NCBI GenBank assembly: GCA_028288595.1
Contig: JAQBNK010000107.1
Location: 1-52,643, forward strand
Length of the DNA: 52,643 nt
DNA from: Chitinophagaceae bacterium
Lineage (GTDB): Bacteria > Bacteroidota > Bacteroidia > Chitinophagales > Chitinophagaceae
Reading direction: 5' to 3'
Shown: in pieces, positions 1-8,165 of the stretch
Layout of the letters: each line of letters begins with the position of its first letter
Position numbering within the stretch: the first letter of the stretch is position 1
The notes under the pieces: generated by a model
Told to the model about the DNA's origin: nothing
The model's input: only the letters and a program-made list of their open reading frames with translations
Databases searched by the model: none
Made by a program: the position numbers and the translations under genes

Positions 1-267
1 TTGAAGGAAAAGTATAAGGATAATCCTGCTGTTGCTTTCGTGTCTTTATCAATAGATGACGGAGCCGAGCCCTGGAAGCAAAATGTAGTAATAAGAAAAG
101 CGGATGGACTGCAGTGGCTGATCAATAGAAATTCTCTTGATGATTATGATATTGTAAGTATACCTAGGACTTTGCTGATTGATAAAGATTTTAAAATGGT
201 GAACATGAATGGCCCGCTTCCTTCAGCAAAAGATCTGCCTGCTATCATTGATAAACTTGTAAAATAA
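1..267 (+). CDS. thioredoxin-like (TlpA-type) protein, C-terminal part, cut by the window start
   Basis: The frame is open from base 1, so the true start and the CxxC active-site half lie to the left of the window. What remains is the C-terminal half of a thioredoxin fold: a strand (VAFVSLSIDD), a helix with W, and the cis-proline loop SIPRTLLIDKDF followed by a terminal helix. This order is typical of TlpA/ResA-like envelope thiol-disulfide reductases. The stop codon overlaps the next gene's ATG by one base (TAATG), so the two are probably translationally coupled and share a job in periplasmic thiol chemistry. The redox motif cannot be seen, so whether this copy is catalytic is unknown. Confidence 0.7.
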   Translation: MKEKYKDNPAVAFVSLSIDDGAEPWKQNVVIRKADGLQWLINRNSLDDYDIVSIPRTLLIDKDFKMVNMNGPLPSAKDLPAIIDKLVK

Positions 268-1403
268 TGAAACGACTATTTTTATTCCTGGCGCTCGCAA
301 TTTGTACCAATGGCTTTAGCCAAACAGGTAAAGAGTTTATAATAAAAGGAAGCATTGAGGGGCAGGATGATGGATCTCTCGTTTTGAATTACCCTGGTGT
401 AAACGGAAAAGTGGTGAGAGACACGGCTTACATCACCAAAGGAAATTTTCGTTTCAAAGGAATGATTGCAGAACCGGCTATTGCCGGTATCAGTGGTAAA
501 ACAATTTCGAGGGGAATGAGTGATCCCAACTTCACTACTATTTTCATTGAGCCTGCAGCGATGGAAGTGAAATTAAAAGCAAATGATTTTAAGAACGCGG
601 TTGTAAAAGGTTCCCGCTCACAGGAAGAATATACTATACTAAATCTTTCAAGAAAAAGAATTGAAGAGAAATACCAGAAGCAACTCGATTCATTGAGAAC
701 GGAAAAAGACCATGAAAAGAATGCGGAAGTAAGAGAAAGACTTGCTCCCTATTTCCGTGAAACGGACAAGGACCAGGTTGCTTTTTTTCGTGCACATCCC
801 CGGTCATATGTTACTGCGTATATGCTGCGCATGCACATCGATGACCTGAGTATGGATTCATTACAGTTCTTTTATAAGAATCTTGGGCCTGTTGTTCAGC
901 AATCCGCATATGGAAAAGAAGTGGCCACTGAGATTATGAAATTACAAGCCGGTTCTCCCGGCAGCACAGCAAAAGAATTTACGACAGTTGATATTAACGG
1001 AAATACCATTAGCCTTGCAGGTTTCAAAGGGAAATATGTACTGATAGATTTTTGGGCGAGCTGGTGCGTACCATGTCGTAAAGGAAGTCCGCACCTGAAA
1101 GAATTATATGCAAAATATAAGAGCAGGGGAATGGAGATCATCGGTATTGCTGACGATGACAGAGCAGAGGATGCGTGGAGGAAAGCCATTGAAAAAGACG
1201 GTACCGGTATCTGGAAGCATGTGCGGCGCGGAATGAAAATGGTTAATGGTGAATATGATCACAGTAATGACATAAATGAAAAGTTCGGTATTCATACTTT
1301 GCCGACACGAATTTTACTGGACCCGAATGGCAGGATCGTAGGCAGGTTTGGTGAACAGGAAGATGAGCTGGATAAAATGCTAATGAAAATCTTTGGTGCA
1401 TGA
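267..1403 (+). CDS. TlpA family protein-disulfide reductase with N-terminal DUF4369-like domain
   Basis: A 378-residue envelope protein. An N-terminal signal peptide (MKRLFLFLALAICTNGFSQ) is followed by a beta-rich DUF4369-like region (about residues 22-120: FIIKGSIEGQDDGSLVLNY), a charged helical linker, and a C-terminal thioredoxin fold with the active site WASWCVPCRKGSP and a cis-Pro loop GIHTLPTRILLDP. This is the usual Bacteroidota TlpA architecture. The family reduces disulfides outside the cytoplasm, for example in apo-cytochromes or oxidatively damaged proteins. The ATG overlaps the stop of the preceding thioredoxin-like gene by one base, and a DsbD-alpha-like gene follows 34 bases later, suggesting one thiol-redox operon. 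The substrate is unknown. Confidence 0.9.
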   Translation: MKRLFLFLALAICTNGFSQTGKEFIIKGSIEGQDDGSLVLNYPGVNGKVVRDTAYITKGNFRFKGMIAEPAIAGISGKTISRGMSDPNFTTIFIEPAAMEVKLKANDFKNAVVKGSRSQEEYTILNLSRKRIEEKYQKQLDSLRTEKDHEKNAEVRERLAPYFRETDKDQVAFFRAHPRSYVTAYMLRMHIDDLSMDSLQFFYKNLGPVVQQSAYGKEVATEIMKLQAGSPGSTAKEFTTVDINGNTISLAGFKGKYVLIDFWASWCVPCRKGSPHLKELYAKYKSRGMEIIGIADDDRAEDAWRKAIEKDGTGIWKHVRRGMKMVNGEYDHSNDINEKFGIHTLPTRILLDPNGRIVGRFGEQEDELDKMLMKIFGA

Positions 1404-1437
1404 TCTGGCTTTGTAACAATCGTTAAAAATATTTGGT

Positions 1438-1890
1438 ATGAAAAAAATATTGTTGGTTTTACTGTCTTTGATTTTTACAACATTAACCTTTGCACAATTA
1501 CTCAATCCTGTTCAATGGACTTTTTCTTCTAAAAAAATAAATGCCACTACTTACGAAGTGCATTTAACCGCTAAGATTGAAGAAGGCTGGCATTTATATT
1601 CTCAAAATACGCCTGATGGAGGACCCATTCCTACTGCAATAAATTTCTCTAAAAGCCCTTTAATTACGCCCACCGGTGTTGCAAAAGAAGCCGGTAAAAT
1701 GGAACAGCATTTCGAAGAATTATTTGGAGTAATGGTAAAACAGTTTTCCGATAAAGTTGATTTCATTCAAACAGTTACCGTAAAAAAAGGAGTAAAAACT
1801 TATCTCTCAGGCAATGTTGTTTTTATGACATGTAATGATCATGAATGTTTGCCTCCCAAAAAGCAGCCTTTTACCGTGGCGCTTAGGTAA
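1438..1890 (+). CDS. stand-alone DsbD N-terminal (alpha)-like domain protein
   Basis: A 150-residue secreted protein with signal peptide MKKILLVLLSLIFTTLTFAQ. The mature part matches the pattern of the periplasmic N-terminal domain of DsbD: an immunoglobulin-like beta fold with EEGWHLYSQNTPDGG near residues 48-62 and a terminal VVFMTCNDHECLPPKK segment whose two cysteines (TCNDHECLPP) correspond to the redox pair of DsbD-alpha. A full DsbD is about 560-600 residues and also has an eight-helix membrane part and a C-terminal thioredoxin domain; both are absent here. It lies just downstream of two TlpA-type proteins, so it may act as a separate thiol carrier with them. Function as an electron shuttle is inferred. 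Confidence 0.85.
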   Translation: MKKILLVLLSLIFTTLTFAQLLNPVQWTFSSKKINATTYEVHLTAKIEEGWHLYSQNTPDGGPIPTAINFSKSPLITPTGVAKEAGKMEQHFEELFGVMVKQFSDKVDFIQTVTVKKGVKTYLSGNVVFMTCNDHECLPPKKQPFTVALR

Positions 1891-1958
1891 ACACAAAATC
1901 CCTTCGTCCATTCATTTAAATGATCAATTACATAAAGCACCGGCTAGTGAGTGGCCAT

Positions 1959-2429
1959 CTACAAGGGAGCAATATCAACAGTTTTGTCTTTTTTTAGTTT
2001 ACCTAAATGGGTATCATTGAAACCAGTATAATATTTCAATCCGTATCCCATAACCCGGTCAAAAGAAGCATGTGCAAACAGTAATATACCTATCGACAGC
2101 AGCATTTCAACCTTCATCAAATAGCCTACACTCATACAGGCAATTGCTATTCCTTTATGATGAAAAAGGTTATACGTTATAGCGCCAACTTTAGAGTTAA
2201 ACAAATAGCCTAGCATGCTTGCATCCGGGGAGAAAAAAATAAAGAACCAAATCCAGGCTGATATATTCAGGTTATGAATGGTCAAAAGATAAATGCCCAG
2301 TACTGTCATTGCTGCTTCTTCTAATTTTAGCGTATTGCGCATTGAGAAGGTTTTGTGTTTTGGTTGCTTAATGAGGTTGCGCACATTAAAAAGATTTTGA
2401 CCTTTAATTTTTTCTTCAATTAAAGGCAT
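1959..2429 (-). CDS. DUF4260-family small membrane protein
   Basis: A 156-residue membrane protein. From about residue 34 the pattern LKLEEAAMTVLGIYLL, FFSPDASMLGYLFN, YNLFHHKG and FDRVMGYGLKY is characteristic of DUF4260, an uncharacterised family of about 115-125 residues with three or four membrane helices. The first 29 residues are extra relative to the family. The A-rich stretch before the ATG at 2429 and the 23-base distance from the preceding gene favour this start, but the internal ATG at 2342 would give a family-typical 127-residue protein. It is probably co-transcribed with the DUF4386 gene. No biochemical role is known. Confidence 0.8.
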   Translation of the reverse strand: MPLIEEKIKGQNLFNVRNLIKQPKHKTFSMRNTLKLEEAAMTVLGIYLLTIHNLNISAWIWFFIFFSPDASMLGYLFNSKVGAITYNLFHHKGIAIACMSVGYLMKVEMLLSIGILLFAHASFDRVMGYGLKYYTGFNDTHLGKLKKDKTVDIAPL

Positions 2430-2452
2430 ATTTTTTTTTAGTTGGAATATTC

Positions 2453-3163
2453 TTATAAGATTTTAATACTGTTTTTACCTGCATTAATGAATTTAACTCC
2501 TGCCAGAATAATCCATATTAACCAAAGTGTACTTCCTGCAAATCCTGCGATACTAATAAAAGGAAAGGTGGGAATTATAGTGGCCAGTAATTCTGCCTGT
2601 GCAAGAAAATAAATGGCTGAGGCTATGAAGCCCCATACTGCTAACCATTTCGGAATGATGTGCATTTTAAAAAGCGCGAATGAGATAAAAACTGTCCAGA
2701 TAACTGTAAAAAGTTGTCCCAGATGTTCGCCTAATAACACTCCGCCAAATTGATGGATTACTTTAAATGATATTTCTACAGCTTCCCGTTTAGATACAGA
2801 GAATGTGTTTACATATTCTGTCGCTAAAACCGGTACTACAAATACCCAACGTAAAAGCCCAATGATTTGTACCAGGCCGGAAATAATGCCGATGGTGGTT
2901 ACCCATTTTAATTGCGGCATTACGGGTTCCACTTTTTGACCAATTAAGGAATATGCTACAATTAATGGAATACCTAATAGGGCAAAAGCCAGCCATGTAA
3001 AGATAAGAGGAGAACCACCCTGGTGAAATTGGGTTAGGATAATGCTGCTTTCTTCCCGAAGTATAGCAGGATAGTTAAAAATAATAGTTAGAATGGTATA
3101 AGGAACAAAAACGCCGATTGCACCAAATATCATCAGATAACCAATAGCTTTTTCTGTTTTCAT
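2453..3163 (-). CDS. DUF4386-family integral membrane protein
   Basis: A 236-residue protein with about six hydrophobic segments. The N-terminal KAIGYLMIFGAIGVFVPYTI, a central QIIGLLRWVFVVPVLA helix with its conserved LRW element, and a C-terminal long hydrophobic pair match DUF4386, an uncharacterised membrane family of about 220-240 residues common in Bacteroidota and Firmicutes. The start at 3163 follows a normal A/T-rich leader. It precedes the DUF4260 gene on the same strand by 23 bases, so the two probably form a small membrane-protein operon. The role is unknown; the family is often annotated from sequence alone. Confidence 0.8.
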   Translation of the reverse strand: MKTEKAIGYLMIFGAIGVFVPYTILTIIFNYPAILREESSIILTQFHQGGSPLIFTWLAFALLGIPLIVAYSLIGQKVEPVMPQLKWVTTIGIISGLVQIIGLLRWVFVVPVLATEYVNTFSVSKREAVEISFKVIHQFGGVLLGEHLGQLFTVIWTVFISFALFKMHIIPKWLAVWGFIASAIYFLAQAELLATIIPTFPFISIAGFAGSTLWLIWIILAGVKFINAGKNSIKIL

Positions 3164-3435
3164 GTTATATTAATAATTGCAGGTGAAGGAAGGCCTTATA
3201 GATATTCTGTCATTCCAGGGCCGGGGAGCAACACGATAATTAAAAGCGAACAATTGTCGCACAAGTTTTCCTCATGATGCAATGATTAATTCTTGAAATA
3301 CTTAGTCAGTTGAATAGAGCAGCAGACAACGTTAGAACCTTTAGTTCTTTGTTTACAAAATGTAATCTAATCTATTTTCAACATAACTAATGGTTTCAAC
3401 AAACTCTGGAAAAATGAATTATAAGAGCTCATTGT
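3164..3435. other. divergent intergenic region with a small hairpin
   Basis: This 272-base spacer lies between the leftward DUF4386 gene and the rightward cyclase gene and must carry both promoters. An inverted repeat AGAAC-CTTTA-GTTCT sits at 3334-3348, followed by a T-rich stretch, about 90 bases before the cyclase start. It could be an operator or a small attenuator-like hairpin. No clear TAnnTTTG promoter box was recognised. Confidence 0.25.
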
Positions 3436-5439
3436 ATGCAGGGAACGGCAAACATTTCAAGGCAAACTATATCAACCATATCTTCACTACATTCACCTAT
3501 GCGTCAACTTGCTGCAATAATGTTTTCCGATATGACTGGTTATACAGCCCTGATGCAACAAAACGAACAATTAGCAAAACAAAAGCATCGAAGGCTGAAG
3601 GAAGTTTTGGAATCCTGCGTTTCAAATCACCATGGCAAAATTCTTCAATACTATGGCGATGGCGCCTTAAGCATTTTTAGCAGCGCTATTGATGGCGTTC
3701 ATTGTGCGGTGGAAATACAACAAGCATTACAACAGGAACCCATAGTGGATCTGCGAATAGGCATTCATACCGGGGATATCTCAATAGAAAATGAAACGAT
3801 TTATGGCGATGGCGTTAACCTTGCCTCAAGGATTGAATCCCTTGCTGTTCCGGGTTCGGTTTTTATTTCCGAAAAGGTGTTTGATGAAATAAGAAACCAG
3901 GAGAATCTTACAGCCCGCGAAATGGGCTACTTTGAATTAAAGAATGTAAATGAGCCCGTCCGCATCTTTGCTATAGATAACAAAGGCCTTGTGGTTCCAA
4001 CACGTGATTCAATAAAAGGAAAAACCAAACAGCCTTCTAATCGCCTTGCTGTTTTGCCTTTTGTAAACATGAGTGCCGATCCTGAAAACGAATACTTCAG
4101 TGATGGGATAACAGAAGAATTATTGAATGTACTTACGAAAGTAGAGGGCCTCCGGGTAACATCAAGAACCTCGGCCTTTACTTTTAAAGGAAAGGATATT
4201 GATATACGTGAAATTGGTATACAGCTCAACGTAGATAGAATCCTGGAAGGCAGTGTACGTAAAGCTGGAAACCGGGTACGCATTTCGGCGCAATTGATTA
4301 ATGCAGCCGATGGATACCATATCTGGAGTGAAAACTACGATAGAAACCTTACTGACATATTTGAAGTGCAGGATGAGATCAGCAGTATTATAGCGAATAA
4401 GCTTCGCGAGAATCTGACTCTGGACGAATATGCAGAAAGACTTGTAAAAGTACCCACTCAAAATATTGAGGCATATACACTTTTTTTGAAAGGCATGCAT
4501 TTTCATAATAAGCTTACTCCGAAGAATACTAAAAAAGCGATAGAATGTTTTGAAAAAGCAATAACCCTTGAACCGGATTATGCCCAGGCTTACGCCATGG
4601 CTGCAACAGGTTATGCCTCTCTTGGCGCAACAGGGCAAATGCAACCGGCAGAAGCTTTTGAGATTGTGCATAGGTACAGCGATAAAGCAATAAAACTTGA
4701 CAGTTCACAGGCAACAGGATATTCAGCAAAGGGTGCGGCGTATTTGCTTTACGACTGGAAATGGAAACAGGCTTACGAATCTTTAATAAAAGCGGTAGAA
4801 CTTAATCCTGCTAAAACGGAAGCCCATCAGTTGCTTTCTTTATATTATCTAAGCACACGCCGAAAGCAGGATGCAGTTGAAATAATGGAAAAAGCATTGG
4901 AGGTAGATCCGATATCACCCATCGTCAACCAGTACGTAGCAGATGCTTACCTTAATGCAGGCAGAGTTGAAGATGCATTAAAACAAGTTGAACGCATATT
5001 AGACCTGTATCCAAATATGCGTATAGCCATGGAGTTAAAAGGCTGGTGCCTGGGGATAAAAGGAGATTGGAATAAGGCGCTTGAAATATTTGAAGAAATC
5101 CATGGGATGATAAAAAATCCATTAAAAGGGTTGGCGCCATTAGGATATGCATATGCTCAGTTAGGAGAATCCGAAAAGGCATTAGAATGCATTCGTAAGA
5201 TAGAGCAACGGCAAATTGAAGAACCGGAAACAGTGTTAGATATTGACTTAGCTATGATCTGGTGGTCATTAGGAGAAAAAGACAAAGCGTTTGATCATCT
5301 GTTTCAATGTATTGATAAAAAGATGGGTGTTGTAGCTATTCTTATTGATCACCCTATGTTTAAGGAGGCAGGGAATGACCCAAGGTATCAATTATTAAAA
5401 CAGAAGCTGAATCTGGTTGAATACAATTCTAATGGATAA
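3436..5439 (+). CDS. class III nucleotide cyclase domain - TolB-like domain - TPR protein
   Basis: A 667-residue, apparently cytoplasmic signalling protein. Residues 22-180 form a class III cyclase homology domain: FSDMTGYTAL (first metal Asp), QYYGDGALSIF (second Asp) and GDGVNLASRIES (catalytic Asn and Arg). Residues about 205-330 match the TolB-N/FlgO-like region found in such proteins (LAVLPFVNMSADPENEYFSDG, then DEISSIIANKL). The rest is a run of TPR repeats from about 345, for example AIECFEKAITLEPDYAQAYA. The same order is widespread in rhizobial cyclase-TPR proteins. The Lys that reads adenine in many cyclases is Gln here (IL-Q-YYGD). A start at 3499 (MRQLAAIMFSDM) is equally plausible because the cyclase domain begins there. 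Confidence 0.85.
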   Translation: MQGTANISRQTISTISSLHSPMRQLAAIMFSDMTGYTALMQQNEQLAKQKHRRLKEVLESCVSNHHGKILQYYGDGALSIFSSAIDGVHCAVEIQQALQQEPIVDLRIGIHTGDISIENETIYGDGVNLASRIESLAVPGSVFISEKVFDEIRNQENLTAREMGYFELKNVNEPVRIFAIDNKGLVVPTRDSIKGKTKQPSNRLAVLPFVNMSADPENEYFSDGITEELLNVLTKVEGLRVTSRTSAFTFKGKDIDIREIGIQLNVDRILEGSVRKAGNRVRISAQLINAADGYHIWSENYDRNLTDIFEVQDEISSIIANKLRENLTLDEYAERLVKVPTQNIEAYTLFLKGMHFHNKLTPKNTKKAIECFEKAITLEPDYAQAYAMAATGYASLGATGQMQPAEAFEIVHRYSDKAIKLDSSQATGYSAKGAAYLLYDWKWKQAYESLIKAVELNPAKTEAHQLLSLYYLSTRRKQDAVEIMEKALEVDPISPIVNQYVADAYLNAGRVEDALKQVERILDLYPNMRIAMELKGWCLGIKGDWNKALEIFEEIHGMIKNPLKGLAPLGYAYAQLGESEKALECIRKIEQRQIEEPETVLDIDLAMIWWSLGEKDKAFDHLFQCIDKKMGVVAILIDHPMFKEAGNDPRYQLLKQKLNLVEYNSNG

Positions 5440-5729
5440 TCTTCCTCAAGAAGATCTGGCAGTTACGCATAATTGCAATTTTACATCCTTCGGTATTTTG
5501 AACTGAACACTCAGTATCATGTGTTTTTAAAGCTTTCTTGATTTTTGTTTTTACGAACAAAAGGACTACAGGTATCCACGGGCGGCTGTTACACAAACTG
5601 CAGGATGAAAATGTAAATACTTTTAAATTATTTGTTAGTAACAACGAGATAAAATAATCGTCATCTCCTGTTAGAATGAGTTTAATTAATTGATAGCTTG
5701 CAATCAATATTGAATTTAGATATTAAAAC

Positions 5730-6770
5730 ATGAGAATTATTCCATTATTATTTTATTCCTTTCTTTTTTCGCATGAAGCATTCAATCAGCAAACCAATCC
5801 GGTAATCATAGCCAAAGGCCAGATGCCTGATATTGTATTGGATAAAAAAGGCAACTTACATATTGCATATGGAACCGGGGACAGCATTATGTATACTTCT
5901 TCGAAAGATGGAAAAAATTTTACTCCTCCTAAACTTGTTGCGGTTATACCTGGTGTATTTTCTTCCGGTATGCGTGGACCGCAGATAGCAGCTACTACAA
6001 ATGGGCTGGTGATAACTGCTTCCAATAAAAGCGGTAATATATTTTCTTTTTACAAAAGAGGTGCAGCGCCGTGGAGTAAAGCACAAAGGATTAATGAGTT
6101 CGAAGAAACAGCAAAGGAAGGCTTGACAGACTTAAGTGCCGATGGAAAAAATGTCTATGCTGTTTGGTTGAGTGTAAGGAAACCTAAGGGGCAAAATTTG
6201 TATGGAGCAAGATCAGTTGACGATGGTAAAACATGGCAGAACGCAGAAGTATATAATTCCCCTGATGAAACGGTTTGCGAATGTTGCAAACCTTCTGTTT
6301 TAGTTAAGGGTAAAAAAGTTTATGTAATGTTCCGGAATTGGATTGATGGTAACCGCGATATGTACATGATCAGCTCTCCTGATAATGGAAAAACCTTTGG
6401 TAAGGCTGAAAAACTTGGTAAGCAAAGCTGGAAGCTCAATGGGTGTCCGATGGATGGTGGTGGCTTTGCTATAAATGCGAAGGGCATGGCCGAAAGCATC
6501 TGGCAGCGTGCCGGACATATTTATACTTCTCTTCCGGGATCGGGTGAAATATTACTGGGTGAAGGGCGTAACGGAACAATAGAAAACAGCTATGGTAAAA
6601 CAGCTTATAGCTGGACGGATAAAGGAAATATAATTGTGATGAAACAGGGTGGAAAAAAATTGAATATCGCAAAAGGAAGTTTACCAATTATAAAGGCAAT
6701 CAATAAAGAAAGTATGATTTGTGTCTGGCAAAACGATGGACAGGTGTATTCTTCAATGATTAATTTGTAG
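5730..6770 (+). CDS. secreted sialidase/BNR-like beta-propeller protein with CECC motif
   Basis: A 346-residue exported protein with signal peptide MRIIPLLFYSFLFSHEAFNQ. It contains repeated Asp-box-like elements (YTSSKDGKNFTPP, ARSVDDGKTWQNA, ISSPDNGKTFGKA), the hallmark of the six-bladed sialidase fold, and is of normal length for a compact propeller. The catalytic arginine triad and Tyr/Glu pair of true sialidases were not recognised. An unusual cysteine cluster VCECCKPS lies at residues 182-189 (Cys183, Cys185, Cys186), with a further Cys in NGCPMDGGG. The neighbours are a DUF305 lipoprotein and a triple metal-binding protein, so a role in metal (perhaps copper) handling at the envelope is more likely than sialic-acid cleavage. 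That role is inferred. Confidence 0.75.
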   Translation: MRIIPLLFYSFLFSHEAFNQQTNPVIIAKGQMPDIVLDKKGNLHIAYGTGDSIMYTSSKDGKNFTPPKLVAVIPGVFSSGMRGPQIAATTNGLVITASNKSGNIFSFYKRGAAPWSKAQRINEFEETAKEGLTDLSADGKNVYAVWLSVRKPKGQNLYGARSVDDGKTWQNAEVYNSPDETVCECCKPSVLVKGKKVYVMFRNWIDGNRDMYMISSPDNGKTFGKAEKLGKQSWKLNGCPMDGGGFAINAKGMAESIWQRAGHIYTSLPGSGEILLGEGRNGTIENSYGKTAYSWTDKGNIIVMKQGGKKLNIAKGSLPIIKAINKESMICVWQNDGQVYSSMINL

Positions 6771-6828
6771 TGTATGAGAGCATAGTTTAAGGCCGGCCAT
6801 ATTGATCCGGTACACAGAAAACATTTTT

Positions 6829-7485
6829 ATGAAGAAGATCGAAAAATATGTAGTGCTGGCGATATTATTGATTTCCTGTAATAACAATTCTTCTTCCAAT
6901 ACACAATCGGATACTACATCAACCACAAAAACAGATTCTTCAAACCAAATTATCGATACTTCTAAAACCAACCAGTTTGGAAAAGCCATGGATCTCTCAA
7001 TGGACTCTATAATGATTTCTAAACTGACAGGTGACGCAGATTATGATTTTGCGATGATGATGAAATATCATCACGACGGAGCGGTGCGAATATCAAATCT
7101 TGAACTAATTAACGGAACCGATCCGGGTATTAAAAAAATTGCGCAAAAAATAATAGAGGAATCCAAAAAAGATAATGCATTGCTGGATTCTTTTATGAAT
7201 GATTACAAACCTGTTAGCAAATCTGCTTTTGGAACTAAGGCAATGGATATGATGCATCAATCTGTCATAAACGGCTTAAAGGTTCATGGCGGTTATATTG
7301 ATCTTGAATTCAGTACATTAATGATACAGCATCATGAGCAGGCCATTGAGATGGCGAAAGAATATTTGATTTTAGGTAAACAAAAAATGATGAAAAATGT
7401 AGCCGGTGCTATTCTGAAAAAAGAGCCGGCCGATATTGAACACCTAAAAGTTTGGAAACACAAACATTATCCCGACGCTGACTAA
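6829..7485 (+). CDS. DUF305-domain lipoprotein
   Basis: The ATG at 6829 gives a 218-residue lipoprotein with signal MKKIEKYVVLAILLISC (lipobox LISC) and a Ser/Thr/Asn-rich tether; an in-frame upstream codon at 6802 only adds an unlikely extension. The mature part has two DUF305 halves, each with a His pair: FAMMMKYHHDGAVRIS (about residue 70) and STLMIQHHEQAIEMAKE (about residue 165). DUF305 proteins are ferritin-like helical bundles often found beside copper-resistance or heavy-metal genes; their biochemistry is poorly defined. It sits between the CECC propeller and the triple heavy-metal-binding protein, reinforcing a metal-stress context. Confidence 0.85.
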   Translation: MKKIEKYVVLAILLISCNNNSSSNTQSDTTSTTKTDSSNQIIDTSKTNQFGKAMDLSMDSIMISKLTGDADYDFAMMMKYHHDGAVRISNLELINGTDPGIKKIAQKIIEESKKDNALLDSFMNDYKPVSKSAFGTKAMDMMHQSVINGLKVHGGYIDLEFSTLMIQHHEQAIEMAKEYLILGKQKMMKNVAGAILKKEPADIEHLKVWKHKHYPDAD

Positions 7486-7615
7486 TGATCCTAATTAACT
7501 GGCAAGTGTCTTAGCCTTATGCATCTTTATGTGAAATAATGGTTTGCAAGTGCTGAAGCGAGCACGATCATGTTTTACAACCTTTACGGTCATAAAAAAT
7601 AATTTCCACCCCCGT

Positions 7616-7623
7616 TACTTTTG
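7616..7623 (+). promoter_or_regulatory. possible -7 promoter box (TACTTTTG)
   Basis: TACTTTTG fits the Bacteroidota TAnnTTTG -7 consensus and ends 27 bases before the ATG of the triple heavy-metal-binding gene. No good TTG -33 element is seen at the expected spacing, so support is weak. Confidence 0.25.
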
Positions 7624-7650
7624 GCGATTGAATAACACAAAACATCCAAA

Positions 7651-8085
7651 ATGAAAAAGCTATTAATAATATTAATTGCAGCGTTTGCGACGTATGCAAC
7701 TTTTGCACAAAAAGCCAAAGGAAGCAAGAAAACCGCTGGTTCAACCCTCGCCATACAATCAAATTATCGCTGCCCTATGCACCCCAAAGTTGTAAGTAAT
7801 GAGCCGGGAAAATGCAGCAAGTGCAATATGGATTTGACCCTTTCAAAAAAGGAGCAAATGAAAAAAGAAGTAACTAAGGATTACACCTGTCCTATGCATA
7901 AAGAAGTTGTTAGCGACATGGCAGGTACCTGCGCTAAATGTGGAACAGCCCTCGCCGTTGTTGAACGAAGGGGCAGTAAACAAGGTCATATAACTTATGT
8001 ATGTTCCATGCACCCGGAAGTAACAGCGGATAAGTCAGGCAAGTGCCCTAAATGCGGCATGAGTTTGACAAAAGCAAAAAGTTAA
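7651..8085 (+). CDS. secreted protein with three heavy-metal-binding modules
   Basis: A 144-residue exported protein (signal MKKLLIILIAAFATYATFAQ) made almost wholly of three tandem heavy-metal-binding modules of about 30 residues. Their cores are YRCPMHPKVVSNEPGKCSKC, YTCPMHKEVVSDMAGTCAKC and YVCSMHPEVTADKSGKCPKC. Each has a Cys-x-Met-His entry and a C-x-x-C exit with a trailing Met or Thr-Ala-Leu. In the family this unit appears at the N-terminus of copper-transporting ATPases or efflux subunits; here three copies stand alone. The second has lost the Pro after His and the trailing Met, so it may bind more weakly. A periplasmic metal chaperone or sponge is the likely role, with copper or silver inferred. 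Confidence 0.88.
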   Translation: MKKLLIILIAAFATYATFAQKAKGSKKTAGSTLAIQSNYRCPMHPKVVSNEPGKCSKCNMDLTLSKKEQMKKEVTKDYTCPMHKEVVSDMAGTCAKCGTALAVVERRGSKQGHITYVCSMHPEVTADKSGKCPKCGMSLTKAKS

Positions 8086-8165
8086 CTGCTGAAGCTGTTA
8101 AAACCATTCACCTTTTTTTTGGATCCGTGTATCTGATAACCCTTTTATGTTGAATTGATCTGAAA

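Noticed and set aside
3390-3680. 96-codon frame overlapping the cyclase start
   Set aside because: It is out of frame with the cyclase, whose motifs FSDMTGYT and QYYGDG are unmistakable, and has no family-like features.
5441-5460. Inverted repeat ATCTTC-CTCAA-GAAGAT after the cyclase-TPR gene as a terminator
   Set aside because: No T run follows the stem, so it lacks the essential second part of an intrinsic terminator.
5730-6770. Calling the Asp-box propeller a sialidase
   Set aside because: The fold matches, but the catalytic arginine triad and nucleophile region were not recognised and the context is metal-related.
8089-8120. Hairpin-like AACTGCT/AGCTGTT with a later T run between convergent genes
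   Set aside because: The loop would be only two bases with a mismatch in the stem, and the T run is about 15 bases away.
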